26,884 nt of DNA from positions 1 through 26,884 of the forward strand of contig NYXM01000168.1 in assembly GCA_002685655.1 (NCBI GenBank), read 5' to 3'. A program made the position numbers and the translations under genes. The notes below the pieces were generated by a model. That model ran no database searches, was not told the origin of the DNA, and worked only from the letters and a program-made list of their open reading frames with translations. This document shows, in pieces, positions 16,701-24,991 of this stretch. The DNA comes from Planctomycetaceae bacterium (GTDB taxonomy: Bacteria; Planctomycetota; Planctomycetia; Pirellulales; Pirellulaceae). Numbering within the stretch: position 1 is the stretch's first letter; each line of letters starts with the position of its first letter.

Positions 16701-18583
16701 GGGGCGTCTGGTGCATCCGGCAACCATGCTCGATGACGTAACTCGGGGTCGGCCAACGCCGTAATCGCGGTCAGCGGCGTGAGCCGAACCTGACGTAGTG
16801 TCACACCACATTTGGCACCAGTCACACAATGCAGGCCAAGGTGCGTCAAGTTACTGGGTGGATTTCGCAACGGGTCCGCCTCTGCCCAATGCGTTCCATC
16901 AACACTCAACCACCAGCGAATCATACTTGGCCCGCAGACCAACCGTACCCAGTGTCGACCGCCGACACTCGGCAACATGGCAACGTGCAAGGGAGGAAAC
17001 TCCTGCACCCGGTGGTCGTCGTTGCCCCGAGCCAACATGCAGAGTTGGCCGGTCCGATTGTCACGCACGTAGCGCAGCACCCATTTGGGATTGGCGACAT
17101 CGCCAAGGTAGATGCCCGCACCAGCCGTGGCGTCGTCGAGTTCCAGATCGATGTAATACAGGTCGTCACGTGGTCGCCAGATGGTGGACCAACTTCGCTT
17201 GGCGGCGTCGGTAGATTCCAGGCGAATTGCACCGTCTGGCAGGGTTGTCAGACTTGCTTGTGGTTCGAACTGCCGTTGCCAGGCGAATTCAGCCGCACGC
17301 ATCGACCGTGCGACAGTTGCGTTGGCTTGCTCGATTTCCGGTTGGTCGTCCTTTGCGATGCCGCGAGGCACTGCGGCTGTGCGCTGCCAGTCGATGCCGA
17401 CAATCGACGCGCGTCCTTGGAAGTACACATCGTCAGGGAGATGTACCAACGGTGCTCGGATCAAAACGATGTCGCCGCGCGTCAGCAGCAATTCACCACG
17501 ACGATGGCGAAGCTGATAGGGACCACCTTGGTCAATCCGTGTTCGACGATTTCGACCACCATCGCTGGCCGTAAGCCGCCATGTCTGCGGCGTAAACGCA
17601 TTCGGCTTGCGTGTCGTGGCATAAGCCGCCCAACGTTCCGGCTTATCCGCGTGGAACACCAGCGTCACGCCTTGCTTGCCTGCAAAGAAGTGGATTTGTA
17701 GCTGTTTGTACGACTCTAGTTCCAGCCGCAAAATCGAGTCATCAGTCCACGGGGCGTTCAGACGCAAGATGCCTTCGATAGCACCGCACTGGCCGTACTT
17801 TGATCGCGCCTCGACGATCCCCTTCGGCTCGCCCACAATCACATCAAACCAGTGGTGCAAGTCAGTTGCTTGGGGCAGAACCCTCCGCGTATCGAAACGC
17901 TGGAACAGCAGTGACTCCAGTGTATGGACCGGTTCGGCAATCAACGCGGCTTGCCACGGTGGCGGTGCCGCCTCGGGATCCTCGGCCAGAACCGGTGGTG
18001 AGTCCGTTGCTGTGGATGTCGCATCGGGCTCCACCGTCGTTGCTGGGATCGTTCCCGGCGCGGCAACCTTCTGTTGAGAAGCATCGCCGGCAGCTTCTGA
18101 TTTGGTGGACGGTGGCTGGTTACTTTGTGTTGTTGCCTCGCCCGATGCTTCCGGTGGGACGGGGGCGAACGACTCGACATCAGGATCCGTTGGCAGTTCC
18201 GCCGTTGTCGTTTGGTCGACAACCTCGCGTTGACCTTTGCCGGTGAGTCGATGCACTGCCGCACGCAGGCGTTCACGGAGTTGTGGCACACCCAATACGG
18301 TTGCGATGCTCGCCGTCAAAAGCAATAACACCGCCCATTTCCACATGGCACGGCGCGAACCAGTGCGCCGCTTTTGACTGTTTGCCCGCAGAACGTCGTC
18401 CGGCGCCAGGTCAATCCTCGCCAATACTTCAGCCAGAAACGTCTGCAGACGAAGGCGGCTGGAAAACGCGGTCCGCAGTGCAGCGGACTCCGCCAGTCGA
18501 GTACGCAAGGTCTGAATTTCGTCCAGCGATAGCTCACCCGGCGATTTGGTGTCGACCAGTTGCAGCAGCTCTTCGTCGGTCAT
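13712..18583 (-). CDS. Giant single-TM protein with lectin-like regions and a PQQ-like beta-propeller
   Basis: A 1623-residue protein. Residues 1-80 are a helical, probably cytoplasmic segment (starting MTDEELLQLV) that resembles short anti-sigma-like N-termini, but no zinc-binding HxxxCxxC motif is seen. One TM helix (about 81-99) and a Thr/Pro/Ala-rich linker follow. Residues about 230-400 and 440-610 look like concanavalin-A/LamG-type beta sandwiches; a motif such as WWLSVDGTHW fits that fold. Residues about 610-1040 are helical. Residues about 1080-1490 contain repeated PQQ/BamB-like blades (GTRVWQ, GQPIWN, GTIWHE, GDLYWS, GETRWL). A final beta-sandwich (about 1500-1623) ends in VAWKQLDLVF. 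It starts 84 bp after the zinc-ribbon hydrolase gene. A cell-surface sensing, adhesion or scaffold role is inferred; no catalytic motif was recognised. Confidence 0.85.
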   Translation of the reverse strand: MTDEELLQLVDTKSPGELSLDEIQTLRTRLAESAALRTAFSSRLRLQTFLAEVLARIDLAPDDVLRANSQKRRTGSRRAMWKWAVLLLLTASIATVLGVPQLRERLRAAVHRLTGKGQREVVDQTTTAELPTDPDVESFAPVPPEASGEATTQSNQPPSTKSEAAGDASQQKVAAPGTIPATTVEPDATSTATDSPPVLAEDPEAAPPPWQAALIAEPVHTLESLLFQRFDTRRVLPQATDLHHWFDVIVGEPKGIVEARSKYGQCGAIEGILRLNAPWTDDSILRLELESYKQLQIHFFAGKQGVTLVFHADKPERWAAYATTRKPNAFTPQTWRLTASDGGRNRRTRIDQGGPYQLRHRRGELLLTRGDIVLIRAPLVHLPDDVYFQGRASIVGIDWQRTAAVPRGIAKDDQPEIEQANATVARSMRAAEFAWQRQFEPQASLTTLPDGAIRLESTDAAKRSWSTIWRPRDDLYYIDLELDDATAGAGIYLGDVANPKWVLRYVRDNRTGQLCMLARGNDDHRVQEFPPLHVAMLPSVGGRHWVRLVCGPSMIRWWLSVDGTHWAEADPLRNPPSNLTHLGLHCVTGAKCGVTLRQVRLTPLTAITALADPELRHRAWLPDAPDAPQAPKDIASWIARTTEFQPSGSSLNAWRRAAAVQTLATGCAAPLGIALIDLLLDDAEARELPMNEQLRLLDQAALLADLYDNQQRLQTWVDRYHRLGLAQAEKHDGSAFSTIRAALMRWPVKTIRHFDVFHPQAIGEELVQLVYAGDWSTTAQFCRQLRFYHLQAKVPLFEWAEMAAAKRTPEGLNEDLLTRLPETWRSMLIEHQSKDVYNVSAELLALLDSEAFDDAARMIATLNPRDLPGVAVDERDDRLLASLPVLMTMADRRYPQLRTAVAAQQAALADLRLREQVAEHDASGVALVTLQFPGTTAVSKAHAWLGDRALSGGWFESALWHYRRASEVSNPIDGTDLGSRVTMAKIMLGSETAGETLPPRLGDIQLKIEEIKAIQANRRVELGSDTVRFKPNGFAGPHMLTAAPTEFVVHKRARLDGSVGQETNRVLNGNVSVFKIDWANRQLAVSLDNQRMYVSNRFQVAAYDRKSGTRVWQSSPLSGRVRRAHEWSLTAMRPVLHGDRIYARQLYGDTTSLVCLDKSKGQPIWNAIHRQNIDIISDPMVIQDHLACLTMARTGQLESVVRFTVLDPETGTIWHERDLVTVSNAWQRRQVCEVQTTHDGMVAVLGGVVVSCDADGQLRWVSRQILLPPDEQPDWVTQTFSPPLVFSDTAHTAVAGNVSRHGDRIYVTEPGVRALQCLDAETGDLYWSRTLPDLGRLLGISGGCLIAHGHQRLLGLDPATGETRWLRPIEPLLHGHLCGGEHGILVVRRHPVDGKKSEFVPELVWLDGRTGEETHSTRLIGLEDPDPRLGPMIVIEGQVWTFFGRGPKDAFRDVIQLAPTAAPAAQSTTITKDDPWQRQLPDDLHRALHERLPDWTLLRGIPAKGTGIAAEVHGEKEVLSLATRAGIPLILGRSVDLPLGAHPRLRLMFGSEVKRPGQIEVRFQGVTIWQTEITPKSHTTPWKTIDVDLQGAAGETGWLTVHARFGSGNKPVLVAWKQLDLVF

Positions 18584-18667
18584 CGGGTGTGCAGTTTCTT
18601 CTGGGGCGTGGCTATGCGGTGGGGGTTGTCGTCGCGGGAGTGGTTTGCTGCTTCGATTCGCTTGTGT

Positions 18668-20533
18668 CTATTCTCCTGGTTCTTCTGCCGTCTCCGATTC
18701 GTCCTCCGCGCCAATCGGCTTAAATGTGATTGCACCGATCTCAAAGCCGACATTCTCCAGGGCTTCCTTGGCGGCTTCGCTGTCTATCTCGACGTTCTTT
18801 CGCACGGGAACCTTGATCGTCCCAGCTTCTTCGTCAATTTCGAGTTGGATAAGGTCGGCCCAACGACTACGAATCAATGCCCGCCGCGCGGAAAACATCT
18901 GCGGGCTACGGCCAGAGTAGCCCGTGACTTCCAACGTAAGAATGCCCTGATGGCGCGAAGATGGTCCGGTTCGCAGCGAGGGCTGTGTTGGGGTCGGGAA
19001 ATTGGGACGGCTGGGCGTGGGGATCGAGGAGCGTGGGAAATCCGGGATGGAAAAGTCAGGCCTGCCCGGGATTTCCGGGCGTGCAGTGCGACCGGTCGCA
19101 TTCCCATCATCGGGAGCGCGGCGGCCTGGAAACCTGGGGGCGAGTTCGTCTGGCGTCGGCCGGGGCGGGACGGCGCGCGGAGCCGTAGCTGGACTTAGCG
19201 GCGGCGGTTTTCCGCTGGCAAATCCCTGTTGCCGAAAGAAACCGATGCTGCGCGTTAACGCCGGCCGCACGGAGGTGAAGTGATCGCCCGCGACCATGAG
19301 CGCTTGGACATTCAGGCCAGCGCTCCGCGCAGTCGCCTCGGTCCGTTTGATCTCTTCTTCAAACCACTCCTCTTCGCTACCGTAGTACAGCTGAGCCGGA
19401 CATTTGAAGCTCTTTGCAAATGCTTCGGGCGACCGCATCAGTGTCTCCCGCTCGTTGGAATCGTCAAAAACCAGCAGATCTGGATCCCACTCGCCGACTC
19501 CGTCCAGGTTCATTGAGCCCGAAAACGACGCCATGGCAAGAAACCGGTCGGAGGCCATCACGGTCAGAGCAGCCAACGTGCCACCCGCACTGTGGCCGGC
19601 AATGTAGAGCTGTGTTTCGTCGACGTAGGGGAGCGCGGCGAATGCGGAAGTTGCCGCCAGGACATCGTCCACTTCGTCGTAGTACAAAGAAAAGTGGCCC
19701 GGTTGGCCGTTCTCGCCACGCAGCACGGGAGTCATCACAACGAAACCCTGATCACGATACGGCTGAGACATCTCCCAGTCACCGTCACCCCAAGCAAACC
19801 CACCGTGCAAAAAAACCACGCCAGGTCGGGGCTCATCGTCGGCCGGCGGCGGATCCATGTACGCTCGCAAGGCGCGGCCGCCGGATTGGTAGATTAATTC
19901 CGCCGCGCCGGTGGGCGTCTCTAATTCGTCCCAATCCTGTGGTGCTTCGCCGCGGCTCGTAAGCGTGGTCTTAAACTGTGTTCGGGCAGTCACGTAATCC
20001 TCGTTTTGGACCGGCAGCGGTTGCGAATCGTCAAACGTCATCCCATCAAGTTCTTCGAAAAGTAGATAGGCGACGAAGCCTACCAGCAGCACGAAGCCCA
20101 GCAAGCCAAACATGACCGCGCCGATGACGTAGTATAGGATGTACGACTTCTTCCGCGATTGGCCAAAACCTTGTGCGTACTGCGCCGCCTGGGGTTCCGC
20201 ATAGCCATGTGGTTGGGCAGACGTCGGCGCGACCGGCGGCGTAACATGTGGTTGGGGCTGGCCCGTCACCGGGCCACCGACAGTTGCCTTACCTCCAAAC
20301 GGATCTTGCGACTGGGGAAACGTCGGAGTTGTCGGTGCGACGGGCGGCACAAGTTCGGCTTCCACCGGAGGCGCGGTGTCGGAGAATGGATTGACGATCG
20401 GTGCGAGCGGCTCGCGCGGCGGCACGGGCACTTGCAACGGCTGTTGGCAATTCGGGCACCGTACGGTTTTTCCGGCCAAATGAGGCGGCGCTGCGAACCT
20501 ACCCCCGCACGGACATGTGACTGCAATGGTCAT
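18668..20533 (-). CDS. Zinc ribbon - TM - alpha/beta hydrolase - HMA-like fusion protein
   Basis: A 621-residue protein. The start at 20533 (MTIAVTCPCGG) is chosen over an in-frame ATG at 20596 because AGGAA lies 8 nt upstream and the zinc ribbon begins at once. The ribbon has Cys7, Cys9, Cys26 and Cys29 (CxC-x16-CxxC). A Pro-rich linker reaches a TM helix at about 131-158. The hydrolase follows, with oxyanion HGG (243-245) and nucleophile elbow GHSAGG (313-318, Ser315). A late His sits in GDHFTS, and Glu-rich GSEEEWF replaces the usual Asp region. This fits the S9 / dienelactone-hydrolase superfamily. After a second Pro-rich linker, the last ~85 residues give a beta-alpha-beta-beta-alpha-beta pattern like a heavy-metal-associated domain, with the metal-binding CxxC loop replaced by GYSGRS. 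The substrate is unknown. The membrane topology puts the hydrolase and HMA-like parts outside if the ribbon is cytoplasmic. Confidence 0.88.
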   Translation of the reverse strand: MTIAVTCPCGGRFAAPPHLAGKTVRCPNCQQPLQVPVPPREPLAPIVNPFSDTAPPVEAELVPPVAPTTPTFPQSQDPFGGKATVGGPVTGQPQPHVTPPVAPTSAQPHGYAEPQAAQYAQGFGQSRKKSYILYYVIGAVMFGLLGFVLLVGFVAYLLFEELDGMTFDDSQPLPVQNEDYVTARTQFKTTLTSRGEAPQDWDELETPTGAAELIYQSGGRALRAYMDPPPADDEPRPGVVFLHGGFAWGDGDWEMSQPYRDQGFVVMTPVLRGENGQPGHFSLYYDEVDDVLAATSAFAALPYVDETQLYIAGHSAGGTLAALTVMASDRFLAMASFSGSMNLDGVGEWDPDLLVFDDSNERETLMRSPEAFAKSFKCPAQLYYGSEEEWFEEEIKRTEATARSAGLNVQALMVAGDHFTSVRPALTRSIGFFRQQGFASGKPPPLSPATAPRAVPPRPTPDELAPRFPGRRAPDDGNATGRTARPEIPGRPDFSIPDFPRSSIPTPSRPNFPTPTQPSLRTGPSSRHQGILTLEVTGYSGRSPQMFSARRALIRSRWADLIQLEIDEEAGTIKVPVRKNVEIDSEAAKEALENVGFEIGAITFKPIGAEDESETAEEPGE

Positions 20534-20678
20534 GATAAGGTTCCTAGATGACAACTCGATGTCTATCAAAATCGCACATTCAGCGATCGGCGTCAAACAG
20601 GTTGGGCGGAGCTGCCGTTACTAGAAAGCTTGTATCAAGTTCTTCTTTACAAATGAGTCAAGTTCTTAGCGACGGGCA

Positions 20679-20752
20679 CCGACCGCAGGTTGGTCGGGGA
20701 GCGGGTCGATGCAACCGAGCGATAGCTCGCATCGGCCCGAGGCACAGCCTCG
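20679..20752. repeat. Cluster of three hairpins after the asparagine-synthase-like gene
   Basis: Three palindromes sit side by side. CGAGGC/GCCTCG (20738-20743 with 20747-20752, 3-nt loop) directly abuts the minus-strand stop codon. CGATGC...GCATCG (20707-20712 with 20729-20734) has an inner GAGC/GCTC stem and a 4-nt bulge. CCGACC/GGTCGG (20679-20684 with 20692-20697) has a 7-nt loop. No T-run follows, so they may be REP-like elements or transcript-stabilising structures rather than an intrinsic terminator. The rest of the gap to 20534 must contain any promoter of the hydrolase gene. Confidence 0.5.
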
Positions 20753-22666
20753 CTAGCAATCCACCCACTCGCGTTGCCAAAGTTCCAGAAACAGCAGGGC
20801 CCACAAGCGATAAGCGTGGTCGAATTTCTGACTTTGGTGTTCGTCGATTAACTGTTCGACAGCCTCGGGACGAAAGATGCCGCGTTGCCGCGCGGTCTGG
20901 TCGAGTAGCACGTCGCGCGTCATGTCGTGAAGTTCGTTGCGGAACCAATGATCGACAGGGACGCCAAATCCCATTTTGGGCCGAGTCCAGATCTGCGGCG
21001 GCAACAGCTCGCCAAAAGCCCGTTGCAGCAACGTCTTTCCGCGACCACGGCTGAACTTCAGCGAGCAGGGAAGGGATGCGGAGAATTCGACTAAGCGATA
21101 ATCCAAGAAAGGCTGTCGCACTTCCAACGAATGCGCCATTGACGCGATGTCCACTTTGGTCATCAGGTCGCAAGGCAGGTAGGTCGTTAGGTCGGCCAGC
21201 GACGCACCCGTAATGTGGTCGCGCTGGGCGGCACGTCCCCACGCGCCGTGTAAGAACTCAAACGGATCCGCCTCGGGAAGGCTCCCCAGAAACTCATCCG
21301 AATACACCGCGCCGCGATGCGCTTCATTGAAAATGGCAATCCATTCGAAATACCGGCGTTGTGGTGTCTTGGCCAGAGATTCACTAAAACGCTTCGCACG
21401 ACGCAACAGTGATTTCTGCCGCGCGCCCGGTAGTCGTTGCCAGAAAGGGGCCGCCACCAGCGACCGGATCGGCCTGACGCCGTCCAGCAGCGAGCTCAGC
21501 CAAATCGCTCGATAACGCGGGTAGCCGGCGAACAGTTCGTCGCCACCGTCGCCTGACAAGGCCACCGTCACCATTTTGCGTGTCATCTCCGAAACGTACC
21601 AGGTTGGAATCGCGGAACTATCCGCGAACGGTTCGTCATAATTCCAAACCAGTTTCGGTAGGATCTCGACCGCTTCGGGCGTGACCTGAAACTCCTGATG
21701 CTCCGTAGCCAGCTGCTCGGCGACTTGCCTGGCATAAGCGGTTTCATCGTAGGCGGCAATCGGAAAGCCGATCGAAAACGTTTTGATGGGTTGTTCCGAT
21801 GCACGCTGCATCAGCGCAACGATCAACGACGAATCGACGCCGCCGGACAGGAATGCGCCCAGCGGCACGTCGCTGCGCATCCGCAGCCGCACGGATTCGT
21901 CCATCAATGTTCGCAACTGATCCGTCGCTTCGTCGGCCGAGATTTGAATTTCGTGATTCAGATCCGGCTGCCAATAAGGGCGAACCTCGAACGTGTCGTC
22001 TCTGAACACTGCCAAATGTCCTGGCGGCAGCTTGCGAATGCCCTGGAAGATCGTATTGGGGTGCGGCACGTATTGATATGCCAGGTACTGGTCGATTGCA
22101 CCGGCATCGATCTCCCGGGGAATCCCCGGTATTTCCAGGAGGCTCTTTAGTTCGCTGGCGAAGGCCACACGGCCAGGCTCGTGGCGGTAGACCAACGGCT
22201 TCTGACCGAGACGATCGCGGCCGAGCAGCAGGCACCGGCGATTCGTGTCCCAGATCGCGATTGCGAACATCCCGTTCAGATGGCTCAGGCAATCGATCCC
22301 TTCGTCTTCATACAGATGGACGATCACCTCGGTGTCGCTGTCTGTCCGAAACGTGTGCCCGGCACCTTCCAAGCGACGGCGGAGCGTGGTGAAGTTGTAG
22401 ATCTCGCCGTTGAACACCGTCCAGATCGTGCCGTCCTCATTGCTCATCGGCTGATGGCCGCCCGCCAGATCAATGATCGACAGGCGTCGAAATCCGAGCG
22501 CCACGCCAGGAAGCGGTTCGTACGGCGAGCGAACGGTGAATTGGCTTTCGTAGGTGCCGGAGTCATCGGGGCCACGATGACGCAGCACATCGGTCATCCG
22601 CTTGAGCGTGGCGGTATCGATCGCGCGGCTAGGGTCCGTCCAGATTGCTCCTGTGATACCGCACAT
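20753..22666 (-). CDS. asnB: Glutamine-hydrolysing asparagine synthase-like amidotransferase
   Basis: A 637-residue AsnB-type enzyme. The start at 22666 is fixed by MCGITG: Cys2 must become the N-terminal nucleophile of the class II glutaminase domain. An in-frame extension to 22735 would block this. The glutaminase domain covers about 2-215 (HRGPDDSG at 30-37, NGEIYN at 86-91). The synthetase domain carries the ATP-pyrophosphatase loop SGGVDSS (274-280) and a later SGDGGDELFAGYPRY. Canonical AsnB makes asparagine from aspartate, ATP and glutamine. Copies beside glycosyltransferases, as here, often belong to exopolysaccharide clusters and may amidate a sugar acid or other glycan precursor. 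Which role applies cannot be settled from sequence alone. It follows a GT4 gene by 52 bp and is followed by a hairpin cluster. Confidence 0.93.
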   Translation of the reverse strand: MCGITGAIWTDPSRAIDTATLKRMTDVLRHRGPDDSGTYESQFTVRSPYEPLPGVALGFRRLSIIDLAGGHQPMSNEDGTIWTVFNGEIYNFTTLRRRLEGAGHTFRTDSDTEVIVHLYEDEGIDCLSHLNGMFAIAIWDTNRRCLLLGRDRLGQKPLVYRHEPGRVAFASELKSLLEIPGIPREIDAGAIDQYLAYQYVPHPNTIFQGIRKLPPGHLAVFRDDTFEVRPYWQPDLNHEIQISADEATDQLRTLMDESVRLRMRSDVPLGAFLSGGVDSSLIVALMQRASEQPIKTFSIGFPIAAYDETAYARQVAEQLATEHQEFQVTPEAVEILPKLVWNYDEPFADSSAIPTWYVSEMTRKMVTVALSGDGGDELFAGYPRYRAIWLSSLLDGVRPIRSLVAAPFWQRLPGARQKSLLRRAKRFSESLAKTPQRRYFEWIAIFNEAHRGAVYSDEFLGSLPEADPFEFLHGAWGRAAQRDHITGASLADLTTYLPCDLMTKVDIASMAHSLEVRQPFLDYRLVEFSASLPCSLKFSRGRGKTLLQRAFGELLPPQIWTRPKMGFGVPVDHWFRNELHDMTRDVLLDQTARQRGIFRPEAVEQLIDEHQSQKFDHAYRLWALLFLELWQREWVDC

Positions 22667-22718
22667 CGATTTGGCAAACCAAGAGAAGAAATTGAGTACA
22701 GTGCCACGTGATCGCTCA

Positions 22719-23822
22719 TCATAGCACAAGTTCACGATACAACTTCACATGACGATCGACCATCTTCTCGACGGAAAATTCGTCCAGCATCCGTTGCTTT
22801 CCTGCTTGACCAAGCTGCTGGGCCAGTTGGTCATCATCCAACAGTTGAAGGGTCTTACGCGCGAACTCGGCGGCATTGCCGAGCGGCACTAGATAGCCGG
22901 TCTTATCGGGCACGACCAGGTCGCGATTGCCCGCAATGTCCGTGGCGACGACGGGGATCCCGGCGGACATCGCTTCCATCAAGGCGTTCGACTGACCTTC
23001 GAATCCGCTGCCCAGCCAGAAGCAGTCCAAATGCGGTAGCAGTTGCGGTACGTCGTCGCGGGCGCCCAGAAAATGCATATGATCGGAACCGCCGATCTGG
23101 TCGCGGAATTCATATAACTGGTCGCGTTGCGGGCCTTCGCCGATGATCAGCAGATGAACGTCATCGCGCGCCGCCCTGAGCAGGTCGGCGGCCCACATCA
23201 GATCCTTGTAACGTTTTTGTGGCCACAACCGGCCGACGGCACCGATCAGTCGAGTCCCCGGTGGGAGTCCAAGTTCGTCAAGAAATTGGTCGCGCGGAAT
23301 CGCCGAGCAGGTCGACATGGGGACGATGCCATTGGGAATGACGACGAACTTGTCCGCAGGCAGTCGCTGCTGGACATAGAACTCGCGCACGCCACTCGAA
23401 TTGGTGACGATCCGTTCGGTGCGGCGGGCCAACCGCCGGTCGATCGCCAATTCGTGCCAGGCTTTCCAACGATCGACGCAGCGTTCGCCGGCGATGACGT
23501 GCTTGACACCAGCAGAAAATGCGGCCTGTCGCCCGTAGCAATTGGCTGCGAAGATCCAGGTATGCACGATGTCTGGTGCCAGCTTTCGGATGAACTTCCG
23601 CAACTTCCAATAGGCGGCCAGATCGACTTTCCATCGTTTACCGATCAGCGTGACCGGTATCTTTTGTTGGTCGAGCGATTCGCGGTATGGGCCGTCATGG
23701 GTCAAGAGTGCCACATGTACGTCGAACTCGGCGCGCGGCAGTCTGCCTGCCAGCAACGTCAGCTGTTTCTCCGCGCCGCCTCGGACGAGCGTGGGGATGA
23801 TTTCGAGCACGCGAATCGTCAT
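22719..23822 (-). CDS. GT4-type glycosyltransferase
   Basis: A 367-residue GT-B fold glycosyltransferase of the GT4/'group 1' type, expected to transfer a sugar from a nucleotide donor in the cytoplasm. Seen motifs are the N-terminal acceptor-side RGGAEKQL (14-21), the linker entry VGRLWPQKRYKDL (196-208), IGEGPQRDQL, and the C-terminal E-x7-E in GFEGQSNALMEAMSAG (Glu275 and Glu283). The last is the usual donor-binding/catalytic signature and is intact. No TM segment or signal peptide is seen. The start overlaps the upstream glycosyltransferase stop as ATGA, and asnB starts 52 bp downstream. Donor and acceptor are unknown; surface polysaccharide or glycolipid synthesis is the likely pathway. 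Confidence 0.92.
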   Translation of the reverse strand: MTIRVLEIIPTLVRGGAEKQLTLLAGRLPRAEFDVHVALLTHDGPYRESLDQQKIPVTLIGKRWKVDLAAYWKLRKFIRKLAPDIVHTWIFAANCYGRQAAFSAGVKHVIAGERCVDRWKAWHELAIDRRLARRTERIVTNSSGVREFYVQQRLPADKFVVIPNGIVPMSTCSAIPRDQFLDELGLPPGTRLIGAVGRLWPQKRYKDLMWAADLLRAARDDVHLLIIGEGPQRDQLYEFRDQIGGSDHMHFLGARDDVPQLLPHLDCFWLGSGFEGQSNALMEAMSAGIPVVATDIAGNRDLVVPDKTGYLVPLGNAAEFARKTLQLLDDDQLAQQLGQAGKQRMLDEFSVEKMVDRHVKLYRELVL

Positions 23823-24991
23823 GCACTATTCCGTTTGTTGGTCGCTAGCTGTTCAAATAGGCTCAAGTGGCGGAATGCCGATGCCGCCAACGAATGACGT
23901 TCGGTCGCCAGCAGCCGCGACGCCGCAGACATCTGCGCCGCCAAATGGGGAGTCTCCAGAAGTTTGCTGATCGCCGCGGTTAGCGCCGGCACCTCCTGGT
24001 TAGGGACAAGCAGCCCCTGGACGCCGTCTTTCAACACGTCGCGGTTGGCGTCGTTTTCGTCGGCGATGATCGGCAACCCCGCCGCCATGGCCTGCAACAG
24101 GGCCGGCGAATCCGCCACAGACTGGTTGATGGCGATACACAAGTCGGCAGCCTGAAACACGTCGCCCAATTCATCGAACGAGCCGGGCATAAAAAGATCG
24201 CGATGCAAACCGTGATCGACGACCACATCGTAGACGTCGTGGCGTTGCGGACCATCGCCAATCAACCACAGTTTTGCTCCCGGCCAGCGCGCGGCAATAA
24301 TCTTCCACGTGGCGACCAGCGGTCGCAGCGAGGAACAGTTGTCGAGTCGCGTGACGCAGACAGCAATCGGCGTGACGTCACCTGCAGCCAGGTCGTGGTT
24401 TGCCGCCGCGAGAGCCTGCCGTGCCTCGATTCGCGCGGCACTGGACCGCTCCTGCGCGACCGGCACTCCCCAGGGAATTTCGTGAATTCGCCGTCGGTCA
24501 TAGCCCGCCTCGACCAGCGCTTGAGCGGATCGAACCGAGTTAACCACAATTGCGTCTGCCTGTTGGCAGCGGACCTTGACGCGCCGTCCAAACCGGGCTT
24601 GTTGTTGCCAAGCCATATCGTGTTCGCCGGCGCGAAGCACAACGGATACTTGATCTCGGAGCAATGCACCGATGATTGCGTACGCTTCGTTGCGCAGGTT
24701 TGCCACGTAGACTACATCAAACTGGCTGCGATGATCTCGCAACCACCGCGAGATGCGACGCAAGAAACGCAGCGTGTGCCAGCCACCTTGGGGCGGATGC
24801 GGCACGCGGTGAACGGGGATCTCACGATGGATCACGTGGCGAGGCCAATCAGGGCCCCAAGCGGCAGTTAGGATCGTGCTGCGAACGCCTTGCAGGTGCA
24901 ACGCCTCGACCAGTGTCGCCAAACCCCGTTCCGTTTTGTCGGCTAGAGGCCAATAGCGGGGTGTAACGATAAGGAGTCGCAACGAGGTCAT
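23819..24991 (-). CDS. GT4-like glycosyltransferase with degenerate E-x7-E motif
   Basis: A 390-residue protein with the two Rossmann-like halves of a GT-B glycosyltransferase. The N-terminal half opens with LRLLIVTPRYWPLADKTERGL, and the C-terminal half has WLIGDGPQRHDVYD and GLPIIADENDANRDVL near the donor site. It aligns by eye with the downstream GT4 protein, but both Glu residues of the E-x7-E signature are replaced: Val292 and Gln300 in QSVADSPALLQAMAAG. This could mean a changed donor site, an inactive partner for the neighbouring enzyme, or a divergent active enzyme. No signal peptide or TM segment is evident. It overlaps both neighbours by four bases (ATGA at 24988-24991 and 23819-23822), which implies coupled expression with hpt and the next glycosyltransferase. 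Confidence 0.87.
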   Translation of the reverse strand: MTSLRLLIVTPRYWPLADKTERGLATLVEALHLQGVRSTILTAAWGPDWPRHVIHREIPVHRVPHPPQGGWHTLRFLRRISRWLRDHRSQFDVVYVANLRNEAYAIIGALLRDQVSVVLRAGEHDMAWQQQARFGRRVKVRCQQADAIVVNSVRSAQALVEAGYDRRRIHEIPWGVPVAQERSSAARIEARQALAAANHDLAAGDVTPIAVCVTRLDNCSSLRPLVATWKIIAARWPGAKLWLIGDGPQRHDVYDVVVDHGLHRDLFMPGSFDELGDVFQAADLCIAINQSVADSPALLQAMAAGLPIIADENDANRDVLKDGVQGLLVPNQEVPALTAAISKLLETPHLAAQMSAASRLLATERHSLAASAFRHLSLFEQLATNKRNSA

